A DNA stretch of 64,000 nt from Streptomyces sp. NA04227 (GCF_013364195.1 NZ_CP054918.1:7429001-7493000), one strand, 5' to 3'; positions 1 to 13,182 are shown, numbered from the stretch's first letter. The notes: a model not told the origin generated them from the letters alone. Made by a program: numbers and translations.

Positions 1-1063
1 CATCACCGCGATCGCGCTCTACACGCACTACTGGAGCCTGTTCACGGACATCCCGCAGTGGACGCTGGCCCTGATCGCGCTGGCCGTGGTGCTCGCGCTC
101 AACCTCATCTCGGTGAAGATCTTCGGCGAGATGGAGTTCTGGTTCGCGATCATCAAGGTGGCCGCGCTCGTCGCCTTCATGTTCATCGGCATCTTCCTGC
201 TGATGACCCAGCACGAGGTGGGCGGCCAGACCCCTGGCCTGCACGTCATCACCGACAACGGCGGTCTGATGCCGCACGGCGTTTTGCCGGTCGTCCTGGT
301 GATGCAGGGCGTCGTCTTCGCCTACGCCTCGCTGGAGCTGGTGGGCGTCGCGGCGGGCGAGACCGCCGAACCGCAGAAGGTCGTGCCGCGCGCGGTGAAC
401 TCGATCATGTGGCGCGTGGGCCTGTTCTACGTCGGCTCCGTCGTCCTGCTCGCCCTGCTGCTGCCCGGCTCGATGTACTCGGCCGACCAGAGCCCGTTCG
501 TGACGGTCCTGTCCAAGATCGGCGTGCCGGCGGCCGGTGACGTGATGAACCTGGTCGTCCTGACCGCGGCCATGTCCAGCCTCAACTCGGGCCTGTACTC
601 CACCGGCCGCATCCTGCGCTCGATGGCCATGGCGGGCTCGGCCCCGAAGTTCACCGCCCGGATGAACCGCAGCCAGGTGCCCTACGGCGGCATCATGCTG
701 ACCTCGGCCGTGTGCGTCCTCGGCGTCGGGCTGAACTACCTGGTGCCGGGCCAGGCGTTCGAGATCGTGCTGAACATCGCCTCGCTCGGCATCATCAGCA
801 CCTGGGTGATCATCATGATCTGTCACCTGGCCTTCGTCCGGCGGTCCAAGCAGGGCCTGGTCACCCGGCCGACGTTCCGGCTCTGGGGCAGCCCGGTCAC
901 CGAGATCGTCACCATCGCCTTCCTGCTCTCCGTGCTCGGCCTGATGTGGAAGGACCCGGAGGTGGGCCGCAAGACCCTCTACCTGATCCCGATCATCTCC
1001 GCGGCCCTGGTCGCGGGCTGGTACGCCATCCGGCGCCGGACCAGGAACTCGCTCGAGACCTGA
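1..1063 (+). CDS. Amino-acid permease (APC family), 5' end outside window
   Basis: The reading frame is open from the first bases of the window, so about the first third of a permease of roughly 480-500 residues is missing. What remains (about 353 residues) shows eight or so hydrophobic segments with short loops. It also has the APC-type stretch VGVAAGETAEPQKVVPRAV, followed by the conserved SSLNSGLYSTGRILRSMA region near the middle. It should import an amino acid by proton symport in the cytoplasmic membrane. The overall look is that of the AnsP/GabP/proline-permease branch (L-asparagine permease is my best guess), but the substrate cannot be fixed from sequence. A strong hairpin follows the stop, so the gene probably ends its transcript. 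Confidence 0.88.
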   Translation, partial: ITAIALYTHYWSLFTDIPQWTLALIALAVVLALNLISVKIFGEMEFWFAIIKVAALVAFMFIGIFLLMTQHEVGGQTPGLHVITDNGGLMPHGVLPVVLVMQGVVFAYASLELVGVAAGETAEPQKVVPRAVNSIMWRVGLFYVGSVVLLALLLPGSMYSADQSPFVTVLSKIGVPAAGDVMNLVVLTAAMSSLNSGLYSTGRILRSMAMAGSAPKFTARMNRSQVPYGGIMLTSAVCVLGVGLNYLVPGQAFEIVLNIASLGIISTWVIIMICHLAFVRRSKQGLVTRPTFRLWGSPVTEIVTIAFLLSVLGLMWKDPEVGRKTLYLIPIISAALVAGWYAIRRRTRNSLET

Positions 1064-1080
1064 TCCGTCCTCGCGACGTC

Positions 1081-1121
1081 GACCGTGCGGCCGGACCCTC
1101 GGGGGGTCGGGCCGCACGGTC
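1081..1121 (+). terminator. Hairpin terminator after permease
   Basis: GACCGTGCGGCC and GGCCGCACGGTC-type arms form a long GC stem around a C/G-rich loop, beginning 18 bases after the permease stop. It lies between convergent genes and may serve both strands. Confidence 0.75.
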
Positions 1122-1139
1122 GTTCTCGGGTGCCGCGGG

Positions 1140-2111
1140 TCAGCCGCGGGGTCCCGGCTTCGCGGGATCCCAGGGCAGCGGCTCCAGCGGACGGCTCTGG
1201 GCCCAGGCCGGGCCGAGGTCGTCCAGGGTGTAACCGAAGGGGTACGAGCGCACCCGGACACGCGCGGGCCGTGACTCCGGCCGCGCCGGTCCGAGCCGTA
1301 CCAGCAGCGCCCGCGCGCGCAGGGCACCGGCCACGAGACGGCGCGTGCGGCGGGGCTGCTCGGGGTAGCCCAGCGCCTCAAGCAGCGGCCGGTCGAGCAG
1401 CGCCAGCAGGACCCGGGCGACCAGTGGGCGCAGGAGAGCCGGGTACCAGGCCGCCACGGTGCGGAAAGTGGCGCCCGCCACCCGGTGGTTGGCGGGGTCG
1501 TAGGCGTACCTCGCCCGCTCGTAGTCGTCGTGGAACTTCTCGAAATCCGCGTAGCGGGCCGGCACGTTCTCGATGCCCATCATGCGTCCCGTCGTCGCCG
1601 CGCTGACCGCCAGTGCCTCCCTCTCGACCTCGCACAGCGGCCGCCAGCCGAACCGGTCGATCCAGCGCTTGGGCCCGACGATCGTGGTGGCCAGGACGTA
1701 GAGGAAGTCCTCGTTGGGGATGCGGTACCGGGCGTGGATGCGGTTGAGGTGCCGCACCGCCGCCCGGCTCCGCTGCGATCCGGGACCCTCCTCGGTCATC
1801 TCGTAGCCGAAGAGCAGGGTGTCGTCGTAGCGCTTCTGCCCGGCCTTCTCGAACTCCTGGGTGCGGTCGAGGAGTTGGGAGATTCGGGGGACACCGAAGT
1901 CGCGCAGGAAGGCGACCGAGACACCCTGGCGGTAGTCCCAGGGGAATTCGTACTGGGTGATCCAGCGGGTGATCTGTGCGTGGTCGCGCTCTGGGTCCAT
2001 GCGGCGGATGGCGCGCAGTCGGCTGTAGCGGCCCACGGGGGTCCTCCTCGGCGGGTGCACGGGCTCGGGCTGCCGGGCCGCGCTCTTCCGTGCGCCGACG
2101 TCCGGACGCAC
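1140..2111 (-). CDS. Oxygenase MpaB family protein (DUF2236)
   Basis: A 323-residue protein of the MpaB/rubber-oxygenase (Lcp) fold family, which are heme-binding all-helical oxygenases of mostly unknown substrate. Visible family features are the DPERDHAQI start of the domain (about residue 39), the helix with YEFPWDYRQG, the NRIHARYRI segment (about 123-131, His being a typical ligand region) and the FVLATT-like core PNEDFLYVLATTI. The GTG start at 2111 is preceded by AAAGGGAG. An internal ATG at 2000 is an alternative start with little loss of the domain. It diverges from a TetR regulator, which probably controls it. The substrate is not predictable. Confidence 0.85.
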   Translation of the reverse strand: MRPDVGARKSAARQPEPVHPPRRTPVGRYSRLRAIRRMDPERDHAQITRWITQYEFPWDYRQGVSVAFLRDFGVPRISQLLDRTQEFEKAGQKRYDDTLLFGYEMTEEGPGSQRSRAAVRHLNRIHARYRIPNEDFLYVLATTIVGPKRWIDRFGWRPLCEVEREALAVSAATTGRMMGIENVPARYADFEKFHDDYERARYAYDPANHRVAGATFRTVAAWYPALLRPLVARVLLALLDRPLLEALGYPEQPRRTRRLVAGALRARALLVRLGPARPESRPARVRVRSYPFGYTLDDLGPAWAQSRPLEPLPWDPAKPGPRG

Positions 2112-2169
2112 AACTCCCTTTCCATACGCACCTCTTGGGGCCCGGCGGGGCGGATCGCTCCGGCGAGAT

Positions 2170-2202
2170 GCAACACTGACGATGAATCTGTTTCATTGTT
2201 GC
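2170..2202. promoter_or_regulatory. Inverted repeats in divergent promoter, candidate TetR operator
   Basis: Between the divergent MpaB-type gene and the TetR gene lie ATGAA-TCTGT-TTCAT (2182-2196) and the flanking arms GCAACA (2170-2175) and TGTTGC (2197-2202). The stretch is AT-rich compared with its surroundings. This is the expected position for autoregulation by the adjacent TetR protein; binding is inferred only. Confidence 0.5.
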
Positions 2203-2287
2203 GTCAAGGGGTTCGGACCGAACCGGGCGTGGGCTAGGGTCGGGCACCTGTCCGGGGCGGCTCGCGGGGCGAGAGGGGTGGCGGCGC

Positions 2288-2911
2288 ATGACGCGTACAC
2301 ATGTGGGGCGGCCCGTGCGGGCGGCGGGCCGCAGGCCCGAGACGGACGAGGTCACCGAGCGCGTCCTGGACGCCGCGCGCGAGCAGTTGATCCGCTTCGG
2401 ACTGCGGCGCACCACGGTCGACGACGTCGCCCGCGCGGCCGGGATCGCACGGGTCACCGTCTACCGCCGGGTCGGCAACAAGGAGGCCGTGGTCTCGGCC
2501 TGTCTGCTGCGCGAGTACCGCCGTTTCGTCGAGGACCTGGACGCGGCGATGGGTCCGTTGCCGTCGGTCCAGGAGCGGGTGACCGAGGGCTTCGTGGCCG
2601 TCCTGCGGCACATCCGTGAGCACGAACTCATCGGCGGCATGCTGGAGTCGGAGCCCGAGACCCTGCTGCCGTACCTCACCGTCGACGGCGGCCCCGTCCT
2701 GCGGGCGATGCGCGACTACGTCGCCCGGCGCCTGGACGAGGAACGCCGCGCCGAGGGCCTGCCGGTCGGCGGCGCCACCGCGGTGGCCGAGCTGATGGTC
2801 CGTATCACCGTGTCGTTCCTGCTGAATCCGGAGACCTGCTTCGACCTGGACAGCGAGGAGGGCGCGCGGGCCTTCGCCCGCCGCTATCTGGTTCCCCTGC
2901 TCGCGAGTTGA
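2288..2911 (+). CDS. TetR/AcrR family transcriptional regulator
   Basis: 207 residues. The N-terminal DNA-binding domain (about residues 20-66) has the classic TetR helix-turn-helix with TTVDDVARAAGIARVTVYRRVGNKE in the recognition region. The C-terminal two thirds is a divergent ligand-binding helical domain. The ATG at 2288 follows GGGGTGGCGGCGC, a weak ribosome site, after the GGGGCGAGAGG stretch. It is transcribed away from the MpaB-family oxygenase gene and likely represses it and itself through the inverted repeats in the 176-base gap. The effector is unknown. Confidence 0.93.
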   Translation: MTRTHVGRPVRAAGRRPETDEVTERVLDAAREQLIRFGLRRTTVDDVARAAGIARVTVYRRVGNKEAVVSACLLREYRRFVEDLDAAMGPLPSVQERVTEGFVAVLRHIREHELIGGMLESEPETLLPYLTVDGGPVLRAMRDYVARRLDEERRAEGLPVGGATAVAELMVRITVSFLLNPETCFDLDSEEGARAFARRYLVPLLAS

Positions 2912-2953
2912 GGGCAGCCCGTGCCGCACGGTGTGCGCAGGGTGCCGAAAAGG

Positions 2954-2985
2954 CCGTGGCCCCCGGTCGGAACCGGAGGCCACGG
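2954..2985. terminator. Bidirectional terminator between convergent genes
   Basis: A near-perfect stem CCGTGGCC/GGCCACGG with further pairing inside (CCGGT/ACCGG). It sits between the TetR gene (plus strand) and the M1 peptidase gene (minus strand). Confidence 0.8.
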
Positions 2986-3004
2986 ATGTCGTACGGGGCG
3001 GGGA

Positions 3005-4525
3005 TCAGTGCTTGCCGCAGGCGCACTTGCCGCCGTGGCCGTGCAGCTCGTGCACCGCCTCGATCTGCTTCCAGCCCTTGGGTGCCTCGATGGGGGCACC
3101 GGAGCGCAGGGACAGACCGGCCGCCTTCGCCTTGGACTTCTCCGGCCGGGTGGGCTGGAACAGCCAGGTGTCGAAGAGCTCGTCGAGCTGCTTGCCGGAG
3201 ACCTTCTCCGCGTACGCGACGAATTCCGGGATCCGGGCGTTGCCGTGGGCGCGCTCGGTGGGCCAGCCCTTGAGGATCTCGAAGAAGGCCTTGTCGCCGA
3301 CCTCGTTGCGCAGCGCCTGCACGGTCAGCGCGCCGCGGTCGTACACCGCGCCGTCGAACTGCTTGTCCGGGCCCGGGTCGCCCGGCTTGACCGTCCAGAA
3401 CTCGTCGTCGGCCGGGTAGGAGTCGTAGACGTAGTCCGCGATCTCCTGGGTGGTGCCCTCGCCCTGGGCCTCCGACCACAGCCACTGCGCGTAGCTGGCG
3501 AAGCCCTCGTTCAGCCAGATGTCCGACCAGGCGCCGAGCGAGACGCTGTCGCCGTACCACTGGTGGGCCAGCTCGTGCACCACGACGGAGACGTTCGAGC
3601 CCTTGGCGAACTGCTTGGGGCTGTAGAACGGCCGGGTCTGCGTCTCCAGCGCGAAGCCGCTCTTCACGTTCGGTACGTAGCCGCCGAGCGCGTTGAACGG
3701 GTAGGGGCCGAAGTACTGCTCCAGGAACTCCGCCGCCTCGCCGGTGCGCTCGATGCTGGCCCGCGCCGCGCCCGCGTTCTCACCGAGGTCCTTGCTGTAC
3801 GCGTTGACGATGGGCAGGCCGCTGGACGTCTTGCCGGTGGTGATGTCGAACTTGCCGACCGCCAGCGTGGTCAGGTACGAGGCCTGCGGCTTGGGGGAGC
3901 GCCAGCTGTAGCGCGTCCACCCGGCCTTCGAACTCGTCGACTGCAACGTGCCGTTGGAGATCGCCTGAGTGCCGTCGGGGACCGAGACGGAGACGTCGTA
4001 GCTGGCCTTGTCCAGCGGGTGGTCGTTCGAGGGGAACCACCAGGCCGCGGACTCCGGCTCCTGCGCGGCGACTGCGCCGTCCGGCGTGCGCACCCAGGCG
4101 GTCCAGTCGTTGATCTTCACGGTGGACGGCTTGTCGGCGTAGCGCACGACGACGGTCAGGGGCGTGTCCTTGGGCAGGCCCTGGGCCGGAGTGATCTCCA
4201 GCTCCTGCTGACCGGTCTTCTTGAACCGCGCCTTCTCACCGTTGACGCGGACGTCGGTGACCTTCAGCGCGAAGTCCAGATTGAACCGGGACAGGTCCTG
4301 CTTGGTGGTCGCGAGGATCGTCGCGGTGCCCTCGAGCAGGTCGGTCTTCGGCTGGTACTTGAGCCTCAGGTCGTAGTGCGAAACGTCATACCCGCCGTTG
4401 CCGGCGGCGGGGTAGTACGAGTCGCCGATGCTCGGAGCCCCGGGGGTGTAGTCGGCCGCCGACGCGGGGAGCGCCAGCAGCAGACCGGTGGCGAGGACGC
4501 CCGGGACGAGGAGTCTGCGGTGCAC
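3005..4525 (-). CDS. Secreted M1 family zinc aminopeptidase
   Basis: From the GTG at 4525 the protein has 506 residues and starts with a clear Sec signal peptide: HRRLLVP, a hydrophobic Leu/Ala core, then LPASA as cleavage site near residue 22. GGAG lies just upstream of this GTG; the longer reading frame to 4759 lacks a signal at its N-terminus, so I chose 4525. The M1 zinc site is present: HELAH at about 317-321 and the third ligand Glu in WLNEGFAS at about 340. GFALETQ replaces the usual GAMEN exopeptidase motif. The mature enzyme should trim N-terminal residues from peptides outside the cell. The tail CACGKH is His/Cys-rich, which is unusual and could bind metal. Confidence 0.92.
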   Translation of the reverse strand: MHRRLLVPGVLATGLLLALPASAADYTPGAPSIGDSYYPAAGNGGYDVSHYDLRLKYQPKTDLLEGTATILATTKQDLSRFNLDFALKVTDVRVNGEKARFKKTGQQELEITPAQGLPKDTPLTVVVRYADKPSTVKINDWTAWVRTPDGAVAAQEPESAAWWFPSNDHPLDKASYDVSVSVPDGTQAISNGTLQSTSSKAGWTRYSWRSPKPQASYLTTLAVGKFDITTGKTSSGLPIVNAYSKDLGENAGAARASIERTGEAAEFLEQYFGPYPFNALGGYVPNVKSGFALETQTRPFYSPKQFAKGSNVSVVVHELAHQWYGDSVSLGAWSDIWLNEGFASYAQWLWSEAQGEGTTQEIADYVYDSYPADDEFWTVKPGDPGPDKQFDGAVYDRGALTVQALRNEVGDKAFFEILKGWPTERAHGNARIPEFVAYAEKVSGKQLDELFDTWLFQPTRPEKSKAKAAGLSLRSGAPIEAPKGWKQIEAVHELHGHGGKCACGKH

Positions 4526-4765
4526 GAATTCTCCAAGTGGTGGGGGACACAAGATGTGTTGGAGCATATTCAGCCCCCCTGTCCCTGTCGTGTCTACGGT
4601 CTCGTGCGCCACAGGACTGACATCGGGCCGACATCTCCGCGCGTTGCTTCCGGTATTTCCGCGCTGTACGGCCGCCGCACGGCTATCGAACAGCTTGTAC
4701 GAACTGGCTGGAATTGCTTGGAGGTATCGGGGTAGGCGCCGGACATCGGCCCGCTCCATGCCGTT

Positions 4766-4777
4766 GACCGATCGGTC
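4766..4777. promoter_or_regulatory. Perfect 12-bp palindrome, candidate operator
   Basis: GACCGATCGGTC lies in the 367-base divergent gap between the aminopeptidase and the BCCT transporter, extended by TT and AA on its flanks. It is about 115 bases upstream of the transporter start. It resembles a regulator half-site pair; no BetI-like gene is adjacent. Confidence 0.4.
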
Positions 4778-4892
4778 GAATGGGTGGCTTATGGCCCGCT
4801 ATGTGGTATGCCGAAACAAGTGAAACAGCTGAATACGTAACGAACTCGGACAAACAACAGCACATGACTAAAAAGTATGAAAGGTGCCGCCC

Positions 4893-6659
4893 GTGAGGCA
4901 GGACGACAAAGGAGCGGACGAGGGCGCGACCGCGGATCTCACCGGAGGCCGTGGTGACCCCCTGACACCCGCCCAGGGACGCCCGGTCACCGACCGGATC
5001 GTCTTCGGTGTCTCGGCGGTACTGACCCTCGGCTTCGTGGTGTGGGGCTGGCTCGCCACCGACAACCTGGAGAGCGTCTCCGGGAAGATGCTCGACGGCC
5101 TGGTGAAGAACGGCGGTTGGGCATTCATGCTCGTCGCCTCCTGCTTCGTCGTCTTCGCGCTCTGGCTCGCGGCCAGCCGCTACGGCAGGATCCGGCTCGG
5201 CAAGGAGGGCGAACAGCCCGAGTTCCGTACCGTGTCCTGGGTCGCGATGATGTTCAGCGCGGGCATGGGCATCGGCCTGATGTTCTACGGCGTGAGCGAA
5301 CCGCTGTCGCACTACAACTCCCCGCCACCGGGCACCGATCCGGCCACCTCGGCGGACAAGATGCAGACGTCGATGGCCACCACGCTCTTCCACTGGACGC
5401 TGCACCCCTGGGCGATCTACGCGGTGGCCGGACTCGCCATCGCCTACAGCACCTTCCGGCGGCGGCGCCGCCAGACCATCAGCGCGGTGTTCGCCCCGCT
5501 GATCGGCGAGCGCCACGCCAACGGCGCGGCCGGGCGGGTCATCGACATCCTCGCCATCTTCGCCACCCTCTTCGGCTCGGCCGCCTCGCTGGGCCTCGGC
5601 GCCCTGCAGATCGGCTCCGGCATAGAGGTTCTGGACTGGAAGAGCGACGTCGGTACGGGCCTGCTCGTGCTGATCATCGCGGTGCTCACCGCGGCCTTCG
5701 TGCTCTCCGCCGTCTCCGGTGTGGAGAAGGGCATCCAGTGGCTGTCGAACACCAACATGGTGCTCGCGCTCATCCTGGCCCTCTTCGTGTTCATCGCCGG
5801 GCCGACCATCATCGTGCTCGACATGCTGCCGACCTCCGTCTTTTCCTACCTCGGTGACCTGCCCGAGCTGGCCGGGCGCACCGACGCCACCGGTGGCAAG
5901 GACGTCGCCGACTGGCTGGGCAGCTGGACGGTCTTCTACTGGGCCTGGTGGATCTCCTGGACGCCGTTCGTCGGCATGTTCATCGCGAGGATCAGCCGGG
6001 GCCGCACCATCCGGCAGTTCGTCGGCGGCGTGATCCTGGTGCCCAGCACGGTCAGCCTGGTCTGGTTCGCCATCTTCGGCAGCACCGCGATGAAGCTCCA
6101 GGAGCGCGGCGAACTCGCCGACGCCACCACGCCCGAGGGCCAGCTCTTCGACGTGCTCGAGCAGTTCCCGATCGCCACCGTGAGCAGCCTCCTGGTGATG
6201 GTCCTCGTCGGTATCTTCTTCGTCTCCGGAGCCGACGCCGCCTCGATCGTGATGGGCACCCTCTCCCAGAAGGGCGCCCTGGAACCCGGCCGGATGGTCG
6301 TGGTGTTCTGGGGTGTGGTGACCGGCGCGGTCGCCGCGATCATGCTGCTGATCGGCGACGGTCAGGGCGATGCCCTGCAAGGCCTGCAGAATCTGACGAT
6401 TCTCGCGGCGGCGCCGTTCGTCCTGGTGATGATCGGGATGTGCGTCGCGCTCATGCGCGATCTGCGGCGCGACCCGCTGATCGTGCGCGGCAAGATGGGC
6501 ATGGAGGCGGTCGGCGCGGCCGTGGTCCAGGGGCACACCAAGTACGACGGCGAGTTCGAGATCCGGGTCGGCCCCGGTTCCGGACCGCAGGTCGAGGGCG
6601 ACCCGATCGGTCCCGGCCACGGCACCGAGACCGTGAAGGACGCGGTCGACAAGGTCTGA
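4893..6659 (+). CDS. BCCT family glycine betaine/choline transporter
   Basis: About 588 residues with 12 expected membrane helices. Family hallmarks are FSAGMGIGLMFYGVSEPL in the glycine-rich helix 3 region (about residues 125-142) and FYWAWWISWTPFVGMFIARI with the Trp-rich substrate site (about 350-370). It imports betaine, choline or a related osmolyte with Na+ or H+, chiefly for osmotic protection. GTG at 4893 is preferred over GTG at 4884 because GAAAGG lies eight bases before it. The hydrophilic N-terminal tail (about 35 residues) and the C-terminal tail after helix 12 are places where BCCT carriers sense osmotic stress. The gene is monocistronic, ending at a strong hairpin. Confidence 0.93.
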   Translation: MRQDDKGADEGATADLTGGRGDPLTPAQGRPVTDRIVFGVSAVLTLGFVVWGWLATDNLESVSGKMLDGLVKNGGWAFMLVASCFVVFALWLAASRYGRIRLGKEGEQPEFRTVSWVAMMFSAGMGIGLMFYGVSEPLSHYNSPPPGTDPATSADKMQTSMATTLFHWTLHPWAIYAVAGLAIAYSTFRRRRRQTISAVFAPLIGERHANGAAGRVIDILAIFATLFGSAASLGLGALQIGSGIEVLDWKSDVGTGLLVLIIAVLTAAFVLSAVSGVEKGIQWLSNTNMVLALILALFVFIAGPTIIVLDMLPTSVFSYLGDLPELAGRTDATGGKDVADWLGSWTVFYWAWWISWTPFVGMFIARISRGRTIRQFVGGVILVPSTVSLVWFAIFGSTAMKLQERGELADATTPEGQLFDVLEQFPIATVSSLLVMVLVGIFFVSGADAASIVMGTLSQKGALEPGRMVVVFWGVVTGAVAAIMLLIGDGQGDALQGLQNLTILAAAPFVLVMIGMCVALMRDLRRDPLIVRGKMGMEAVGAAVVQGHTKYDGEFEIRVGPGSGPQVEGDPIGPGHGTETVKDAVDKV

Positions 6660-6692
6660 CCCCGCACGATCCCGTACGACCCGTACGAACAC

Positions 6693-6728
6693 CGGTGCCC
6701 GCCCCGCTCCCGAGCATGGCGGGCACCG
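6693..6728. terminator. Bidirectional terminator
   Basis: An 11-base perfect stem CGGTGCCCGCC/GGCGGGCACCG lies between the convergent BCCT transporter and D-amino-acid oxidase genes. Confidence 0.85.
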
Positions 6729-6732
6729 TCGT

Positions 6733-7683
6733 TCACCCGGCGTCCGTCACCAGATCCGCCGCCTCCCGCGCACAGCCCCAGGCGACGGTCACCCCGGCGC
6801 CGCCGTGCCCGTAGTGATGCACCAGGAGCGAGCCGTCCGCCCGCCGCTCGGCCTCGATGCGTACGGCGCTCCGCGCGGGCCGCAGTCCCACCCGGTGCCC
6901 GAGGATCCGGGCCCCGGCGATCTCCGGCCGCACCCGGGCGCAGCGCCGTACGATCGCCGCCGCGATGGCCGGGTCGGGCTCGGTGGACCAGGCGTCCTCC
7001 TCCGCGGTGCCGCCGAGCACCAGCCGGTCCGGGTGCGGGAAGAAGTACGCCGGCGCCGCGGAGTGGCCCTCGGTCGCCACGTACCAGGTGTCGATGCCCG
7101 GGTTCTCCACCAGGACCAACTGCCCCCGCACCGGCCGCACCGAGGGATCCGGTACGAGCGAGCGGGCGCCGAGTCCCGTGCAGTTGACCACCACCGGCGC
7201 CCGGGCGCTCGCCTCGTCGAGCGCCCGCACCTCGCGCCGCTCGACGGTGCCACCCGCCTCGGCGAGACGATCGGTCAGCCACCGCAGATGCACCGGCATG
7301 TCGACGAGCGGCAGCCGCGCCCACAGTCCGCCGCCCGGACACTCCTCCTCGCGCGCGGCCCGCAGTCCGGGCACCTCGCGCGACCATGCGCCCAGCGCCC
7401 CGGGCCGCACGCCCTCGTGCACACCGGGCACCATCCGTACACCGGTCTCCTCAGGCCGCCCGGCCAGCCGCACATACTCCGCCAGCGACTCCAACGACCA
7501 GGGACCGGCCCGCTCCTCGGGTTCGATGCGGTACGGCCACCACAGGGCACCGGCCACGGCGGAGGTGGTCTCCTCGGCCGGTTCTCTGGTCCAGACGCGC
7601 ACGCGGTATCCGCGCCGGGCGAGAGTGAGGGCGGTGGTCAGCCCGATGACTCCGCTGCCCACGACGACGACCTCAGTGTCCAT
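6733..7683 (-). CDS. D-amino-acid oxidase (FAD-dependent)
   Basis: 316 residues from the ATG at 7683. It opens with the dinucleotide-binding motif VVVGSGVIGLTTALTLARRG (residues 5-24). The DAO-family features RPVRGQLVLVE (middle) and the C-terminal HHYGHGGAGVTVAWGCA that closes over FAD are also present. The enzyme should oxidatively deaminate D-amino acids to 2-oxo acids with ammonia and hydrogen peroxide in the cytoplasm. The upstream extension of the reading frame to 7929 is arginine-rich and overlaps the ABC-F start, so it is rejected. The gene diverges from the ABC-F gene across 113 bases. DAO is firm at family level; D-aspartate oxidase is the alternative. Confidence 0.9.
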   Translation of the reverse strand: MDTEVVVVGSGVIGLTTALTLARRGYRVRVWTREPAEETTSAVAGALWWPYRIEPEERAGPWSLESLAEYVRLAGRPEETGVRMVPGVHEGVRPGALGAWSREVPGLRAAREEECPGGGLWARLPLVDMPVHLRWLTDRLAEAGGTVERREVRALDEASARAPVVVNCTGLGARSLVPDPSVRPVRGQLVLVENPGIDTWYVATEGHSAAPAYFFPHPDRLVLGGTAEEDAWSTEPDPAIAAAIVRRCARVRPEIAGARILGHRVGLRPARSAVRIEAERRADGSLLVHHYGHGGAGVTVAWGCAREAADLVTDAG

Positions 7684-7796
7684 CCGGGGATCGTACGGGT
7701 GGGCGGCGCCCGCCGGACCTTCGCGTACGCGCGCCTTCGGCGTGGGGCCGGTCGCCGGACCAGGGGGCCCCGCGACCTCGTTAGGATGGCCAGCTG

Positions 7797-9434
<1,638 letters not shown>

Positions 9435-9500
9435 GCGGGGCGGACGGTCCGGTCCTTGGTTGTCCGGTCCTCGAAGAAGAGACCGGGAAGCGAGGAGCCG

Positions 9501-9560
9501 GACTTCGAGAGAACAGGCTTCGAGAAAGCGGACTTCGAGAAGCCGGACAACGAAGGGCCG
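9501..9560. repeat. Four imperfect 15-bp tandem repeats
   Basis: Units start at 9501, 9516, 9531 and 9546 with consensus GACTTCGAGAAAGCG. They sit in the 188-base gap between the ABC-F gene and tex. In one plus-strand frame they read PDFER, TGFEK, ADFEK, PDNEG, which resembles a pentapeptide-repeat pattern, but there is no start, coding length or domain to support a gene. Confidence 0.8.
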
Positions 9561-9590
9561 GGCGTCATCGCTTCGCGACGCCCGGCCCTT
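9553..9590. terminator. Bidirectional terminator between ABC-F gene and tex
   Basis: A perfect stem AAGGGCCGGGCGTC/GACGCCCGGCCCTT with a ten-base loop lies between convergent genes. Confidence 0.88.
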
Positions 9591-9622
9591 CACACCGTTC
9601 TCACCGTCCTCGGGACGGAGGC

Positions 9623-12088
<2,466 letters not shown>

Positions 12089-12267
12089 GATCCCGTACCG
12101 CCTTATCCGGTTCAGCTTGCGCCGCAATTGTGGCAGGCCGGACCGACATCCGGGGGACAGGGCGGCCGCGGCAGCGTGCCGCCGCGAACCGGGCGGCGGG
12201 CGCGCACCGTCGGCGGGACGTCCGTCACCCGGTCACCCAAGAGCCCCGCACCGCCGTACGGATGCGC

Positions 12268-13137
12268 TCAGCCCTTGCCGATCATGTCGTCCGGGAAGGC
12301 GCCGTTGAGGAAGGCCGTGGTGAGGAAACCGGTGGCCAGTTCGGTCAGTCGGGCCACCTTGTCCGCGCCGAGATGCTCGTACGGTGCGACATCGAGACGG
12401 TCGGTGGCCAGCTCCAGTTCCTTGCGGTGGGCGACGCCCTCGGGGGTGGGCTCGCCGTCGGCGTCCAGGAGACCGCGTCCGCGCAGTCGTTCGGCGGCCG
12501 CGTCCCAGTCCGCCTCGGTCCAACCCCGGGTGGCCAGTACCCACTTGGGGGTCATGCCCTTGCCGGTCGCGGTGTGCGTCACCAGGGCTTCCACCGGGTC
12601 GAGGCCGGCGGCGAGCAGGGCCGCCAGATGACCGTCGCCGCGGTGCTCGCGCAGCAGGGTCGCGGCGTGCCAGAGGGCCAGATGCGGAGCGTCCGGCACC
12701 GGCAGGGCCGCGTGCGCCGCGTACAGCGGGCGCGCGTGCGGGGCGCAGGCCTGGGCGGCGTGCAGGGCGAGGTCGGCGGCCTCCGCCAGCTCCGGTGAGC
12801 CGATGATCTCCTCGCCGAGCAGGCGCCGCAGACTCGTGTCCACGGCGCGCAGCCGGGCGTCGAGTACCGCCGCGGGGGAGGCCGTCCGCCAGACCGCGGG
12901 CACGTGCCGGGCCACGAGCTCGGGGCGGAAGTTGTAGAAGGTGGCCGTGACCACCGGCGCCTCGACCGGCCCGAGGGCGGCGGCCCGCACGGCGAAGTAC
13001 GCGGCACTGCGGTCCTCGACTCCCAGCTCGGCCAGCTCCGACGCCAGCTCGGGGGAGAAGTAGTGGGTGGAGTGCAGCGGGTTGAGGACGTTGTGGCAGC
13101 GGCGGGCGGCGCGGTCGGGCAAGGCGGCAGTCGTCAT
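12268..13137 (-). CDS. SCO6745 family protein
   Basis: 289 residues, no signal peptide or membrane segment, Ala/Leu-rich and mostly helical. It matches the actinobacterial family named after SCO6745 as I remember it: an ARRCHNVLNPLHSTHYFSPE start, AYFAVRAAALGPV, then a C-terminal half with LVTHTATGKGMTPKWVLATRGWTEADWDAA that looks like a winged-helix module (WLATRGW-type). No enzyme motif is visible and the function is unknown. The ATG at 13137 is clear. It diverges from the GlxA-type regulator across 194 bases holding a GACCGGTC palindrome and a 19-bp duplication, so co-regulation is possible. Confidence 0.82.
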   Translation of the reverse strand: MTTAALPDRAARRCHNVLNPLHSTHYFSPELASELAELGVEDRSAAYFAVRAAALGPVEAPVVTATFYNFRPELVARHVPAVWRTASPAAVLDARLRAVDTSLRRLLGEEIIGSPELAEAADLALHAAQACAPHARPLYAAHAALPVPDAPHLALWHAATLLREHRGDGHLAALLAAGLDPVEALVTHTATGKGMTPKWVLATRGWTEADWDAAAERLRGRGLLDADGEPTPEGVAHRKELELATDRLDVAPYEHLGADKVARLTELATGFLTTAFLNGAFPDDMIGKG

Positions 13138-13182
13138 GGCCTCATGCTACTGACCGGTCGGTACGTCGCCGAGGGGCGTGTC

